The translations under genes were made by a program, and so were the position numbers. Shown here piece by piece: positions 52,646 to 62,334 of a DNA stretch of 64,000 nt. Each line of letters starts with the position of its first letter. The stretch's first letter is position 1. Source of the stretch: JBBSEX01 sp038239345 (GTDB lineage: Bacteria; Acidobacteriota; Terriglobia; Bryobacterales; Bryobacteraceae); NCBI GenBank assembly GCA_038239345.1, contig JBBSEX010000009.1:124001-188000 (forward strand), read 5' to 3'. The notes under the pieces were generated by a model. It saw nothing but the letters and a program-made list of their open reading frames with translations. It was not told where the DNA came from and ran no database searches.

Positions 52646-55027
52646 CTAGCAAGCGATGGTGCTGGATGGCGGCACGAGCGGAATCTCCACCCACTCGGCC
52701 TCGGACGGCCTCGGCCCCAATATCCCAAGTAGATTCTGCAGGCTGGCATGCATCGAGTCCGGGCGATCTTCTCCCGGGCGCGAAGGCTTAATAAATTTGT
52801 CAACGGTTCGCAGCAGATCCACCGCACTGATTGGCTTGGATAGATACAAGTCCATTCCCGCCAGAAGACATAAGTCGCGATCCCCTTGCATCGCATGGGC
52901 GGTCAAAGCGACTATCGGCGTATAAGAGCCGCTCTCGCATTCCATCGAACGAATTACTTTCGTCGCTTCCAGGCCGCCCATCTCCGGCATTTGTACGTCC
53001 ATCAGAATTACATCGAAAACTTGACGCTGATACTCGGCGATTGCGGCTTTGCCGTTATCGGCGACGGTAACTAGATGACCCTTTTTCCGGAGAATCGTAG
53101 TCACTACTTTTTGATTCACCACATTATCTTCAGCCAAAAGAATGCAGAGAGGACGGGCGTTCAACTCAGCCGGAGGCGCGATCGCAGGCGTGGGCAAAGG
53201 CTTTGCTTTGGCGATGCGGATCGTTTCCCAAATAACTCGAAGCAAATCCGCCTCCAAGACCGGCTTGGCCACGAAATGGGAGATCGCGGGGTTGTCGATG
53301 TCCTTCGCCCGATCAATGGAGGGGAGCATGACGATCAACTTGGCGGCGATGGCCGGCGTGCGGAAAATTCGCTCGTGAAACGCTCTGCTCAATAGATGCC
53401 GATCCATTAGGATGACATCGAAGTCGGCGCTATCCAGGGCGCTGAGCGCGGCGGATTCGGTAGAAACCAGGGTGGGCTCCGCCTGCCACACGGTCAGCAT
53501 CCGCCCGAGGACACCCCGATTAGTGACATTGGCCTCGACGACAAGCACGCGCACGCCGCGTAAGCTCTGGAAGTTGGTTTTAGAAACGTTGTCCGCCTCG
53601 CACTCACGAACGGCCATCGCGAAAGTGAAGCAACTCCCTTTACCGGGCTCGCTCTCCAGCGTCAGGCAGCCGCTCATCAGTTCTACCAGTTGTTGTGAGA
53701 TCGCCAACCCCAGACCGGTTCCCCCATACTGCCGGGCAATGGTGCCATCGGCCTGCGTAAATGCCTGGAAAATTTTCTGTTGCTGATCCTTGGCAATCCC
53801 AATGCCCGTATCCGAGACATCGAACCGTAGAACCAGGCCGTGGGCCGCTGTTTGCTCCGCCCGTAGCTTGAGAGCCACTTCGCCGGCGTTCGCAAACTTG
53901 ATCGCATTACCAAGCAGGTTGATCAGAATCTGCCGCAGCCGGGTGGGATCAATGGCAACAACCTCCGGTACGGAAGCGTCGATATCGCAGATCAATTCCA
54001 GATTCCGCTGATGGGCCCGGACTGCCAGCGAGCGGATTGTCTCGCCGATTGTCTGCCGCAAATTCACGGGCATTTCATTAATGTCGAGCTTGCCCGCCTC
54101 CATTTTCGAGAAGTCGAGAATGTCGTTGAGGAGAGCCAGCAAGACTTCGCCCGAGCCTTTCAAAGTTCCGATGTAATCTTCCTGTTCCGGCGTCAGACCG
54201 CTATCGATGGCCAATTGTGCCATGCCCAGTATTCCGGCGATGGGGGTTCGTATTTCATGGCTCATGTTCGCCAGAAACTGCGATTTGAATCGCCCCACTT
54301 CCAGAGCTTGATCCCGTGTACGCTCCAGTTCCTGATTTTTCACTTCCACTTCCCGGCGGCTTGCCTCGAGTTCCGCGGTTCGCTCGCGAACGCGTGTTTC
54401 GATGATCTGCCGACCGTTTTCCAAGGCCGCCTGCGCTTCGGCCATCTCGCGCGATTCCTGGTTGCCCTGGTGACACAAATAGATCAAAAAGATGTCCTCG
54501 AAGGCTACCCATCCCGCATGCTCTAATGTCTGCCACAATGTCGCGGAAAATTCACCGTAGATCGATTCCGGAAACAGCAAGCCGCGCAGCAGATGATCCG
54601 CCACCACCACGATGGAAGCGGTAATGAGCACGCGCCAGTCCCGATAGAACGCCAGAAATGCCAGGGATCCGAAGATATGAAAGTGGGTCTCCACTCGCCC
54701 ACCAGTAAGGTGGATCAGGAGTGAACCCATCACCACCTGCCCCACGGCGATGGCGTGTCGGGCCATGCTCGAGCCAGGACGGGTCAAACCTAGGAAGGCT
54801 GGAACACCGCAAGTACTCCCACCCAGGACCACGGCTAGCCAGAATTGAAACTGCGTTGTGCCCGTAATTCCAGACCACGTTTTGGCAGGCAAACAAAGCG
54901 CGAGGGCGATAGCAACCAACCACTCAAACAGCAGAAGCCATACAAACAGCCGGTCCGTTCGGCGAGCTATGCCCACCTTATAGGCATCGAACAACTCTTC
55001 CGATCGCAGCCGCAGTTCAATTCCCAT
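52646..55027 (-). CDS. hybrid sensor histidine kinase with two receiver domains
   Basis: A 793-residue protein. About six transmembrane helices fill residues 25-205 and include a HxH (ETHFH) and an ADH motif, which could bind a metal ion, then a coiled coil (220-255) leading to HisKA with SQFLANMSHEIRTPIAGIL and a GHKL ATPase (GTGLGLAISQQLVELM). The first receiver (about 530-640) has the acidic pair changed to Glu-Ala (VLVVEANVTN) but keeps ILMDRH and a Lys. The second (about 660-780) is canonical (LLAEDNVVNQ, ILMDVQMPEMGG, LSKP). The signal is unknown. The gene is isolated from any regulator gene. Confidence 0.93.
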   Translation of the reverse strand: MGIELRLRSEELFDAYKVGIARRTDRLFVWLLLFEWLVAIALALCLPAKTWSGITGTTQFQFWLAVVLGGSTCGVPAFLGLTRPGSSMARHAIAVGQVVMGSLLIHLTGGRVETHFHIFGSLAFLAFYRDWRVLITASIVVVADHLLRGLLFPESIYGEFSATLWQTLEHAGWVAFEDIFLIYLCHQGNQESREMAEAQAALENGRQIIETRVRERTAELEASRREVEVKNQELERTRDQALEVGRFKSQFLANMSHEIRTPIAGILGMAQLAIDSGLTPEQEDYIGTLKGSGEVLLALLNDILDFSKMEAGKLDINEMPVNLRQTIGETIRSLAVRAHQRNLELICDIDASVPEVVAIDPTRLRQILINLLGNAIKFANAGEVALKLRAEQTAAHGLVLRFDVSDTGIGIAKDQQQKIFQAFTQADGTIARQYGGTGLGLAISQQLVELMSGCLTLESEPGKGSCFTFAMAVRECEADNVSKTNFQSLRGVRVLVVEANVTNRGVLGRMLTVWQAEPTLVSTESAALSALDSADFDVILMDRHLLSRAFHERIFRTPAIAAKLIVMLPSIDRAKDIDNPAISHFVAKPVLEADLLRVIWETIRIAKAKPLPTPAIAPPAELNARPLCILLAEDNVVNQKVVTTILRKKGHLVTVADNGKAAIAEYQRQVFDVILMDVQMPEMGGLEATKVIRSMECESGSYTPIVALTAHAMQGDRDLCLLAGMDLYLSKPISAVDLLRTVDKFIKPSRPGEDRPDSMHASLQNLLGILGPRPSEAEWVEIPLVPPSSTIAC

Positions 55028-55197
55028 GGCAACCCGCTGTGTTTCTATCAGCGATAGATCGAGTCCAGGACGCGCTTAGCAGCGCAATGTTAAGCCGTCG
55101 TGGCACGTCTCTTTCTCCCTCGAAAAGCTTATCGGCCGATCCTTCCGTCCTGTTAGCGGCTCAAGGAAACAAGTTGTTACGATGATCATTCCAAACG

Positions 55198-56076
55198 ATG
55201 CGCATCGGCCGTCACATGTCTATTTCCGGATCGCTTGAAAAGGCGGCGATTCAAGGCGCGGAAATCGGAGCGAATACGATTCAGATCTTCTCCGCCAGCC
55301 CGCGGATGTGGCGTGCCACAATGCCCGCCGAGAGCGAAATCAAGCTCTTTCAGCGGGCCCGCCAGCGGCACGATATCACGCCTCTGGTAATCCACGACAG
55401 CTATTTGATCAACCTCGCGGCGGCGAACGCCGAGGTGCTTCAGAAATCGATTGTGGCGTTCCGCGGCGAACTGGAGCGGGCCATCGCTATTGGCGCCGAT
55501 TATCTGGTGGCGCACCCCGGCAATCATAAGGGATACACCCTGGAGCAAGGGTTGGCGACCTTTGTGGGTTCACTCGCCGAGGCCGCCGCCGGCCTACCGT
55601 CCGATCAAGTAACCATCCTTATAGAGAACACCGCCGGCGCCGGATCGTCTTTGGGCGGACGGTTTGAGGAACTTGCCGTGCTCCGCGAGTATGCCATCCG
55701 CCAAACGGACATCCGCATCGGATTTTGCATCGATACCTGCCATTGCCTCGCCTCGGGCTACAATGTGGCCACGCCTGAAGGTCTGGAAGAAACCGTTGCC
55801 ACCGCCGCCCGCCTGCTGGGTCTCGACAATATACAGGTGATCCATGCGAACGATTCCGAGGGCGGCTTATCGTCTCATATTGACCGTCACGCCAACATCG
55901 GACACGGTAACATTGGAGAAGACGGCTTCCGCGGGATCCTGAACCATCCTGGACTTCGCGAGAAAGCCTTCATCCTCGAGACTCCCGTGGACAACGAAGG
56001 CGACGATCGAAGAGAAATCGAGAACATAAAAGGTTTATGCCGGACAAGTCGTACGATCATTCGGAAATCGAAGTAA
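55198..56076 (+). CDS. nfo: endonuclease IV
   Basis: A 292-residue AP endonuclease of the endonuclease IV (Nfo) family. It repairs abasic sites by cutting 5' to the lesion. It starts MRIGRHMSISGSLEKA; conserved metal-binding stretches include FSASPRMW, VIHDSYLINLAA, LVAHPGNHKG, ILIENTAG, GFCIDTCHCLASGY, VIHANDSEGGLSSHIDRHANIGHGNIG and FILETPVD. All usual zinc ligands appear present. Its last 40 nt overlap the start of leuS in a different frame, so the two are co-transcribed. Confidence 0.96.
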   Translation: MRIGRHMSISGSLEKAAIQGAEIGANTIQIFSASPRMWRATMPAESEIKLFQRARQRHDITPLVIHDSYLINLAAANAEVLQKSIVAFRGELERAIAIGADYLVAHPGNHKGYTLEQGLATFVGSLAEAAAGLPSDQVTILIENTAGAGSSLGGRFEELAVLREYAIRQTDIRIGFCIDTCHCLASGYNVATPEGLEETVATAARLLGLDNIQVIHANDSEGGLSSHIDRHANIGHGNIGEDGFRGILNHPGLREKAFILETPVDNEGDDRREIENIKGLCRTSRTIIRKSK

Positions 56077-58484
56077 AGTGGCACGAACGCTGGAAAGACG
56101 CAGCGCTCTATAAGCCGGAAGAAAACTCCGCTAAACCGAAATATTATGTAGCGGAAATGCTTCCTTATCCGAGTGGAAATCTCCACATGGGGCACGTGCG
56201 CAATTACTCCATCGGCGATGCTCTGGCGCGATTTCTCTGGATGCGCGGCTACAACGTGTTTCACCCCATGGGCTGGGACGCATTCGGGCTTCCGGCGGAA
56301 AACGCCGCCATACAACGGGGCCGCCACCCCCGCGAGTGGACGCTGGAAAATATCGCGACGATGAAGGCCCAGATGAAGCGTTTGGGCTTCAGCTACGATT
56401 GGGACGCCGAAATATCCACTTGCGAGCCGGAATATTATCGCTGGAATCAATGGCTATTCCTGAAAATGCTGGAGCGGGGTCTGGCTTATCGCAAGCGGGC
56501 GCTGCTGAATTGGTGTCCGGAATGCGCTACGGTGCTGGCGAATGAGCAGGTAGTCGACGGTTGTTGTTGGCGGCATGAAACAACTCCCGTGGAGCAGCGC
56601 GCCCTCGATCAATGGTTCTTCAAAATTACGGCTTACGCGGAAGAACTCCTGAATGCTACCTATGACATCGAAGGCGGCTGGCCGGAGCGCGTCATCTCCA
56701 TGCAACGGAATTGGATTGGCCGATCGGAGGGCGCCGAGGTTGACTTCCTGCTGGAAGATTCCGACCGCGATATTCGTGTTTTCACCACCCGGATCGACAC
56801 CATTTTCGGGGCAACTTGCCTGATTATTGCGCCCGAACATCCACTGGCGGACCAACTGCTGGACGATCGGGGCGCGGCCCAGGCCAAGGAAATGATCGAT
56901 AGCCGCGTTCGCAAAGGGCCCGGCGACATCGATAAGGAAGGCTTCTTTACCGGCCGTTACGCCATAAATCCATTTAGCGGCGAACGGATTCCGGTGTGGG
57001 TCGGCAATTTCGTTCTGATGGGTTATGGCACCGGCGCGATCATGGCTGTCCCGGCCCACGATGAGCGCGATTTCGAATTCTGCACCACCTACGGAATTCC
57101 CATCGTGCCCGTGGTTCGCCCGGCGGATGGTGAACTTCCCGCGGTCGTCGAAAAGGTCTTCAGCGAAGATGGCGTGGTGGAAAACTCCGGCGAATTTAGC
57201 GGCGAAACCAGCGAGGAAGCGCGCGGCCAGCTCTCGGCAAAGGCCGAGCTGGAAGGCTTCGGAAATCCATCCATTACCTATCGCATTAAGGATTGGGGGA
57301 TTTCCCGCCAACGTTACTGGGGCACGCCGATCCCGATCATTCATTGCCCGGATTGCGGGATGGTTCCCGTGCCGGAAGCCGATCTGCCGGTGATTCTGCC
57401 ACTGAACGTTACGATTACCGGTAAAGGCCGTTCGCCACTGGCCGATGTTCCCGAGTTCATCAATGTGAAGTGCCCGAAATGCGGAACTGCCGCCCAACGG
57501 GAATGCGACACGATGGACACGTTTGTCGATTCCTCGTGGTATTTCTACCGCTACTGCGACGCGAAAAATTCCACGGCTCCATTCGACCCGGCGAAGATCG
57601 CCCAGTGGTTTCCGATCGACCAGTATATCGGCGGCGTCACCCACGCTATTCTGCACCTGATTTATTCCCGCTTCTTCACGAAGGTGATGCGCGATCTTGG
57701 CCTCATTTCCAATAACGAACCCGCCGCCAACTTGTTCACACAGGGAATGGTTTTGGGGTCCGACGGCCGGGCCATGTCGAAATCCAGGGGCAATACGATC
57801 GATCCGCTGGAGATGGTGGCCAAATACGGCGCCGATACTTGCCGCCTCTTCACGCTATTTGCCGCTCCGCCGGAAAAAGACATGGAGTGGAATGAATCGG
57901 GCGTGGGCGGCCAGCGGCGTTTCCTCGATCGCGTGTTCCGCTTCGTTACGCGCAACATCGAGAGAGCCGCCGTTCAGGGCGACACGCGCACCGAAGCCGA
58001 CACGAAGGCCCTCCGCAAGCTGCACCAGGCGATTAAAAAGCTGACCGACGATTTTAGTAATCGCTGGCACTTCAACACATCGATTGCGGCGCTGATGGAG
58101 TTGACTAACGAACTTTACTTGCTGGAATCGGAGCTCTCGGGCGGGGCTTTGGCTGAGATTTTACCGGCCATGACACTGCTTCTGGGGCCGCTGGCTCCTT
58201 ACATGTCCGAAGAATTGTGGGAGCTGCTGGGCCACACCGGACCCGTATTCCGCCAATCGTGGCCCGCCTACGATGCTTCCTTAGCGAAGGAAGATACGAT
58301 CGAGATCCCGATTCAGATCAACGGCAAAATCCGTGGACACTTGCATGTCTCCCCGGGGACGCCAGGCGAAGAATTGGAACGTCTCGCCCTGGTCGAAGCG
58401 AAGGTCCAGCCCTTTCTGGACGGGAAACAGATCCTAAAAGTGATCGTTCGCCTCGACAAACTAGTGAGCATCGCCCTCAAATAG
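56037..58484 (+). CDS. leuS: leucyl-tRNA synthetase
   Basis: An 815-residue class I synthetase. HIGH-type motif PYPSGNLHMGHVRNY is near residue 45, the editing (CP1) domain with TTRIDTIFGATC spans about 225-420, a WCPECATVLANEQV zinc-like knuckle is near 160, and the second signature is AMSKSRGNTIDP near 580, where the usual first Lys of KMSKS is Ala. The C-terminal anticodon-binding domain and extension are complete. The ATG at 56037 is inside nfo with a 40-nt overlap; the alternative starts downstream would cut into the Rossmann domain. It charges tRNA-Leu. Confidence 0.97.
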   Translation: MPDKSYDHSEIEVKWHERWKDAALYKPEENSAKPKYYVAEMLPYPSGNLHMGHVRNYSIGDALARFLWMRGYNVFHPMGWDAFGLPAENAAIQRGRHPREWTLENIATMKAQMKRLGFSYDWDAEISTCEPEYYRWNQWLFLKMLERGLAYRKRALLNWCPECATVLANEQVVDGCCWRHETTPVEQRALDQWFFKITAYAEELLNATYDIEGGWPERVISMQRNWIGRSEGAEVDFLLEDSDRDIRVFTTRIDTIFGATCLIIAPEHPLADQLLDDRGAAQAKEMIDSRVRKGPGDIDKEGFFTGRYAINPFSGERIPVWVGNFVLMGYGTGAIMAVPAHDERDFEFCTTYGIPIVPVVRPADGELPAVVEKVFSEDGVVENSGEFSGETSEEARGQLSAKAELEGFGNPSITYRIKDWGISRQRYWGTPIPIIHCPDCGMVPVPEADLPVILPLNVTITGKGRSPLADVPEFINVKCPKCGTAAQRECDTMDTFVDSSWYFYRYCDAKNSTAPFDPAKIAQWFPIDQYIGGVTHAILHLIYSRFFTKVMRDLGLISNNEPAANLFTQGMVLGSDGRAMSKSRGNTIDPLEMVAKYGADTCRLFTLFAAPPEKDMEWNESGVGGQRRFLDRVFRFVTRNIERAAVQGDTRTEADTKALRKLHQAIKKLTDDFSNRWHFNTSIAALMELTNELYLLESELSGGALAEILPAMTLLLGPLAPYMSEELWELLGHTGPVFRQSWPAYDASLAKEDTIEIPIQINGKIRGHLHVSPGTPGEELERLALVEAKVQPFLDGKQILKVIVRLDKLVSIALK

Positions 58485-58536
58485 GCCAATTTTCCCAAGG
58501 TTTCCTTCGCTGCCCCATGATAAGCTTGGGCAACAG

Positions 58537-61500
58537 ATGCTCCATCAATTGGCTCGTAATTTGCCGCTTTCCCGAATTCTCGGCGCAACGATACTAGGGA
58601 CGATCGCTCTGGCATCCTTATCGCTAGGCGATCCCGCGACTGCCCGGCATGACCCGTTGCAGGGCAAGCAGAGCAACGACAAGCTGCCGGCCGTACGGGA
58701 TACCGTCGCCCAATCGTCGCTGCGATTTGAGCCGAACGCCGGTCAAGCCGATCCAGCAGTTGACTACGTTGCCCGGGGCGGCGGATATACGATGCTGCTG
58801 ACCGCAAACCAGGCAACCATGGTGCTCGCGCCATCGAAGGCGGCCTCATCGGTGGTCCGCATGCAGCTTCTTGGCGGCGCCAAATCGCATTCTGTCACGG
58901 CTGCCGATCTTCTTCCCAGCGTCAGCCATTATTACATTGGGAACGACTCGCGGAAGTGGCGCCCGAATGTGCCGAACTACGCGAAGGTGAAGTACGCGCA
59001 GGTCTATCCTGGAATCGATTTGTTGTACTACGGAAATCAGTCGCAGCTGGAGTACGATTTCGTCGTCCAGCCCGGCGCCGACCCGAATGCGATCCGCCTC
59101 GCCTACAGTGGGCCCGATCAGATGTCCATCGATTCCCGCGGCGATCTGATCCTCACCGTCGATGGTAGAGAGCTTCGCCAACGCAAGCCCCTTATCTATC
59201 AGGAAATCGGCGGGCGGCATGTCGAAGTCGCCGGCGGCTACCGGATCACTGGCAGCGAGGTGCAATTTGCGCTCGCTCAATACGACCACGGGCGCAAGCT
59301 GGTGATCGATCCCACAATCGCTTACTCCCGCTACCTGGGCGGCTCCAGCTATGATGGTGGAACCAAGATAGCCACCGCCGGCAATGGAAACGTCTATGTT
59401 ACCGGCCAAAGCGGCAGCGCTTCCTTTCCGATCGTGAATGCGGCACAACCGGCACTTGGCGGCGTGTATGACGCCTTTATCACTGCGCTCGATAGCACCG
59501 GTGCAATCCTATACTCCACGTTTTTAGGCGGAAACGACGGAGATAATGGCTTAGGAATCGCGGTCGATGGCGCGGGTGAAGTCTACGTGGTGGGCAGCAC
59601 CAGCAGCACTAATTTCCCCGGGCTGAACGCTATCCAACCCACTTTCGGTGGTGTGCAGGACGGGTTTGTCGCCAAACTGGGCGCCTCCGGAACTCTGGTG
59701 TTTTCCACCTACCTGGGCGGCTCGAATAACGATCTGGCTTTAGCAGTCGCCCTGGATGCAGGCGGCTCCCCGTATGTCACCGGTCTTACCGCAAGCCCGA
59801 ATTTTCCAACCCTCAACCCCCTGCAGGCCACTCTAGGCGGAGCGGAAGATGTGTTTATCACCAAGCTGACTACAGCCGGCGCGCTCGTCTATTCCACCTA
59901 CTTCGGCGGGACGTCAAACGATGAAGGCTGGTCCATCGCGGTGGACACCACGGGTGCCGCGTATATCACCGGCAACACCGCCGGAACCATTCCGGTGCTG
60001 AATGCTTTTCAACCATCCATTGCCGGCCCTGTTAACGCCTTCGTCGCGAAATTGAATGCGGCGGGCGCTCTTAGTTATTCCACTTACCTCGGTGGATCGG
60101 GCTCGGCCCAAGCCCGGGGAATCGCCGTAGACAGTGCGGGAGCGGCCTACATTGCGGGCTACGTTTCCGGAGCGGGTTTTCCGACACTGAATACGGCCGC
60201 CCCAAGCACGAATGGCAGTAGCGTCGACGGGTTCATGACCAAATTGAGCCCTGCCGGTTCTCTGGTTTACTCCACATATTTCGGAGGCGCGTCGAGCGAT
60301 ATCGTTGGCGGCCTGGCGATCGATTCCACGGGAGCGGCATACGTCGCCGGTAGTACGCTGAGCAGCGATTTTCCCACGCTGAATGCGTCGCAAGTTACCT
60401 ATGGAGGAAGCGGCGATGGTTTCGTCACCAAGTTCAGCCCTTCCGGCGTCATCTCCTATTCCACTTTCCTGGGAGGTGCGGCCAGCGATAGCGCCGTGGG
60501 CATTGCCACCGATAACACCGGAGCGGTCTTCGTAACCGGCGCGACGTCCGGTACGTTCCCCGTAAGCCCCGCTTATCAATCCACGTTCGGGGGCGGAGGC
60601 GACGGGTTCGTGGTGAAGATCAGCCCCGGCGGCGCGATCTCTACCGCAAGAATCACGGCAATTTCGCCTAGCTCGGCGACGCCCGGCTCTCCGATGTTTA
60701 CGCTCACCATAACGGGAACGGGCTTTCAGGCTGGAGCCGTGGTTTCCTGGAACGGCACCACGCTTGCCGCGACGGTTACCGCCACCAGCATCTCGGCCAC
60801 TGTACCGGCCTCGCTCGTAGCCAGCGCGGGGACCGCATCCATCACCGTAACGAATCCCGGGGAAACGGAATCGAACGCCGCTGTATTCACGATTTCATCG
60901 GGCGGTTCGGGCAATACCCTCGCCCTCGATCAGCACTCCTTGATCTTTGGCGTGGAAGGCTCCATGACCAGCCCTCTGCAGACGATTCTTGTTAACACCC
61001 AGACTGGTGTCACCTGGACTGCCACTTCGAATCGATCGAACATCGTCGTCACCGGGGGTTCCGGCGCCGGACTGGGCAGCTTCACAGTCAGAGCCACGGC
61101 CGGTCCGGGCGGCACGATCACCGTCACGGCGAATGGCGTCGGCACAGCGCAGACTGTCGCGGTTACCGTGAACACGGTCACCGCCGGCAATATCCAAGGC
61201 AGCTTCGATACTCCCGTCGATAACACGTCCGTTCATGGGTCCATTGCGCTCACCGGCTGGACGGTTGGTAATCTCGGCGTTACCAAGGTCGATCTGTGGC
61301 GTGAGCCGGTTTCCACCGATCCGCCCAATGCGATCTACGTCAATGGTCTTGTCTTTTTAGGCGATGCCGTATTCATCCCCGGTGCCCGGCCCGATATTGC
61401 CAACCACCCGGTTTACGGCCTGTATCCGCAGGCTTACGACGCCGGCTGGGGAGCGCAAGTTTTAACTAATGGATTGCCCAACAGCGATGGCACTGCGGGC

Positions 61501-62322
61501 AAAGGGAATGGGGTCTACAAATTCCATGCCATCTCTCATCAAATGATTCTCAACGCTCAAGGCAGCCCCATTGAGCAACTGCGCGACCTGGGCACCAAGA
61601 CCGTTACCGCCGTGAACCGGACATCCCTACTTCCTTTTGGCACAATAGACACGCCAAGCCAGGGCGGTACAGCGTCGGGGGCCGACTTCGTCAACTTCGG
61701 TTGGGTGCTAACGCCGCAACCGGCAATGATTCCCATTGACGGCAGCACTCTTACCGTCTACATCGACGGCATGCTCAAGGGCAACGTCACTTACAATCAA
61801 TTCCGTTCCGACATCGCCAGCGGATTCCCCGGCTATGCCAACTCCAACGGCGCGGTCGGCTACTTCCGCATCGACACCACCCAGATGACGAACGGCATTC
61901 ACAACATCGGCTGGACGGCGGTCGACAACATGGGCAACATAGACGGCATCGGCAGCCGCGCTTTCTTCGTCGCCAATAATCAATCGAATGGCAACTCGAT
62001 ACCGGCGGCGCCGTTCGCGGTCCACACCGCCAGCCGCCACGGCCAGCTTCTCTTCCGTACGGGATTTAATCCCAAGGCCAAACTCCGGCCAGTCCCCGCC
62101 GATCACGCCATAACAATGCAGCAACTGGCGCGCATCGAAATCCATCTGCCGGAAGGCACAACGGCTTCGGAAACTTTACCTGTCGGCTCGCAACTGGTCG
62201 ATGGTATTTTCTACTGGCAACTGGACGCCGCCTTCCTGGGATCGTTCCACCTGAGCTTCGATCTTCCCGATGGCCGCAAGCTGCCGCTATCGATCAAGGT
62301 CCAGCCACTGGAGTTGGAATAG
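58537..62322 (+). CDS. secreted SBBP-repeat beta-propeller protein with TIG, BACON-like and Ig-like domains
   Basis: A 1261-residue exported protein. After the signal/anchor region (to about residue 35) comes a DUF7948-like head (SSLRFEPNAGQADPAVDYVA and so on, 55-250). Residues 263-700 contain seven SBBP repeats of about 63 residues, each beginning YSTYLGGS..D and containing YVTG...FP.LN. Then follow a TIG/IPT domain (about 707-790), a BACON-like domain (about 795-890) and Ig-like C-terminal modules. These architectures are common on acidobacterial surface proteins; their role (probably adhesion or polysaccharide contact) is not established. It starts 52 nt after leuS and ends 12 nt before the Gfo/Idh gene. 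Confidence 0.9.
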   Translation: MLHQLARNLPLSRILGATILGTIALASLSLGDPATARHDPLQGKQSNDKLPAVRDTVAQSSLRFEPNAGQADPAVDYVARGGGYTMLLTANQATMVLAPSKAASSVVRMQLLGGAKSHSVTAADLLPSVSHYYIGNDSRKWRPNVPNYAKVKYAQVYPGIDLLYYGNQSQLEYDFVVQPGADPNAIRLAYSGPDQMSIDSRGDLILTVDGRELRQRKPLIYQEIGGRHVEVAGGYRITGSEVQFALAQYDHGRKLVIDPTIAYSRYLGGSSYDGGTKIATAGNGNVYVTGQSGSASFPIVNAAQPALGGVYDAFITALDSTGAILYSTFLGGNDGDNGLGIAVDGAGEVYVVGSTSSTNFPGLNAIQPTFGGVQDGFVAKLGASGTLVFSTYLGGSNNDLALAVALDAGGSPYVTGLTASPNFPTLNPLQATLGGAEDVFITKLTTAGALVYSTYFGGTSNDEGWSIAVDTTGAAYITGNTAGTIPVLNAFQPSIAGPVNAFVAKLNAAGALSYSTYLGGSGSAQARGIAVDSAGAAYIAGYVSGAGFPTLNTAAPSTNGSSVDGFMTKLSPAGSLVYSTYFGGASSDIVGGLAIDSTGAAYVAGSTLSSDFPTLNASQVTYGGSGDGFVTKFSPSGVISYSTFLGGAASDSAVGIATDNTGAVFVTGATSGTFPVSPAYQSTFGGGGDGFVVKISPGGAISTARITAISPSSATPGSPMFTLTITGTGFQAGAVVSWNGTTLAATVTATSISATVPASLVASAGTASITVTNPGETESNAAVFTISSGGSGNTLALDQHSLIFGVEGSMTSPLQTILVNTQTGVTWTATSNRSNIVVTGGSGAGLGSFTVRATAGPGGTITVTANGVGTAQTVAVTVNTVTAGNIQGSFDTPVDNTSVHGSIALTGWTVGNLGVTKVDLWREPVSTDPPNAIYVNGLVFLGDAVFIPGARPDIANHPVYGLYPQAYDAGWGAQVLTNGLPNSDGTAGKGNGVYKFHAISHQMILNAQGSPIEQLRDLGTKTVTAVNRTSLLPFGTIDTPSQGGTASGADFVNFGWVLTPQPAMIPIDGSTLTVYIDGMLKGNVTYNQFRSDIASGFPGYANSNGAVGYFRIDTTQMTNGIHNIGWTAVDNMGNIDGIGSRAFFVANNQSNGNSIPAAPFAVHTASRHGQLLFRTGFNPKAKLRPVPADHAITMQQLARIEIHLPEGTTASETLPVGSQLVDGIFYWQLDAAFLGSFHLSFDLPDGRKLPLSIKVQPLELE
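59323..60645 (+). repeat. seven in-frame SBBP repeats, about 189 nt period
   Basis: The conserved Tyr-Ser or Phe-Ser codons that open each repeat lie at 59323, 59512, 59701, 59890, 60076, 60268 and 60457, spaced 186-192 nt apart. Each unit encodes about 63 residues, with LGG in the opening strand and FP-LN near the end. Divergence among units is moderate, so slippage is unlikely. Confidence 0.8.
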
Positions 62323-62334
62323 AATAGATCTCGC

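Noticed and set aside
56454..57656. A 400-residue frame opposite leuS
   Set aside because: It is a shadow of the highly GC-rich leuS gene; leuS is certain and the reverse frame has no motifs.
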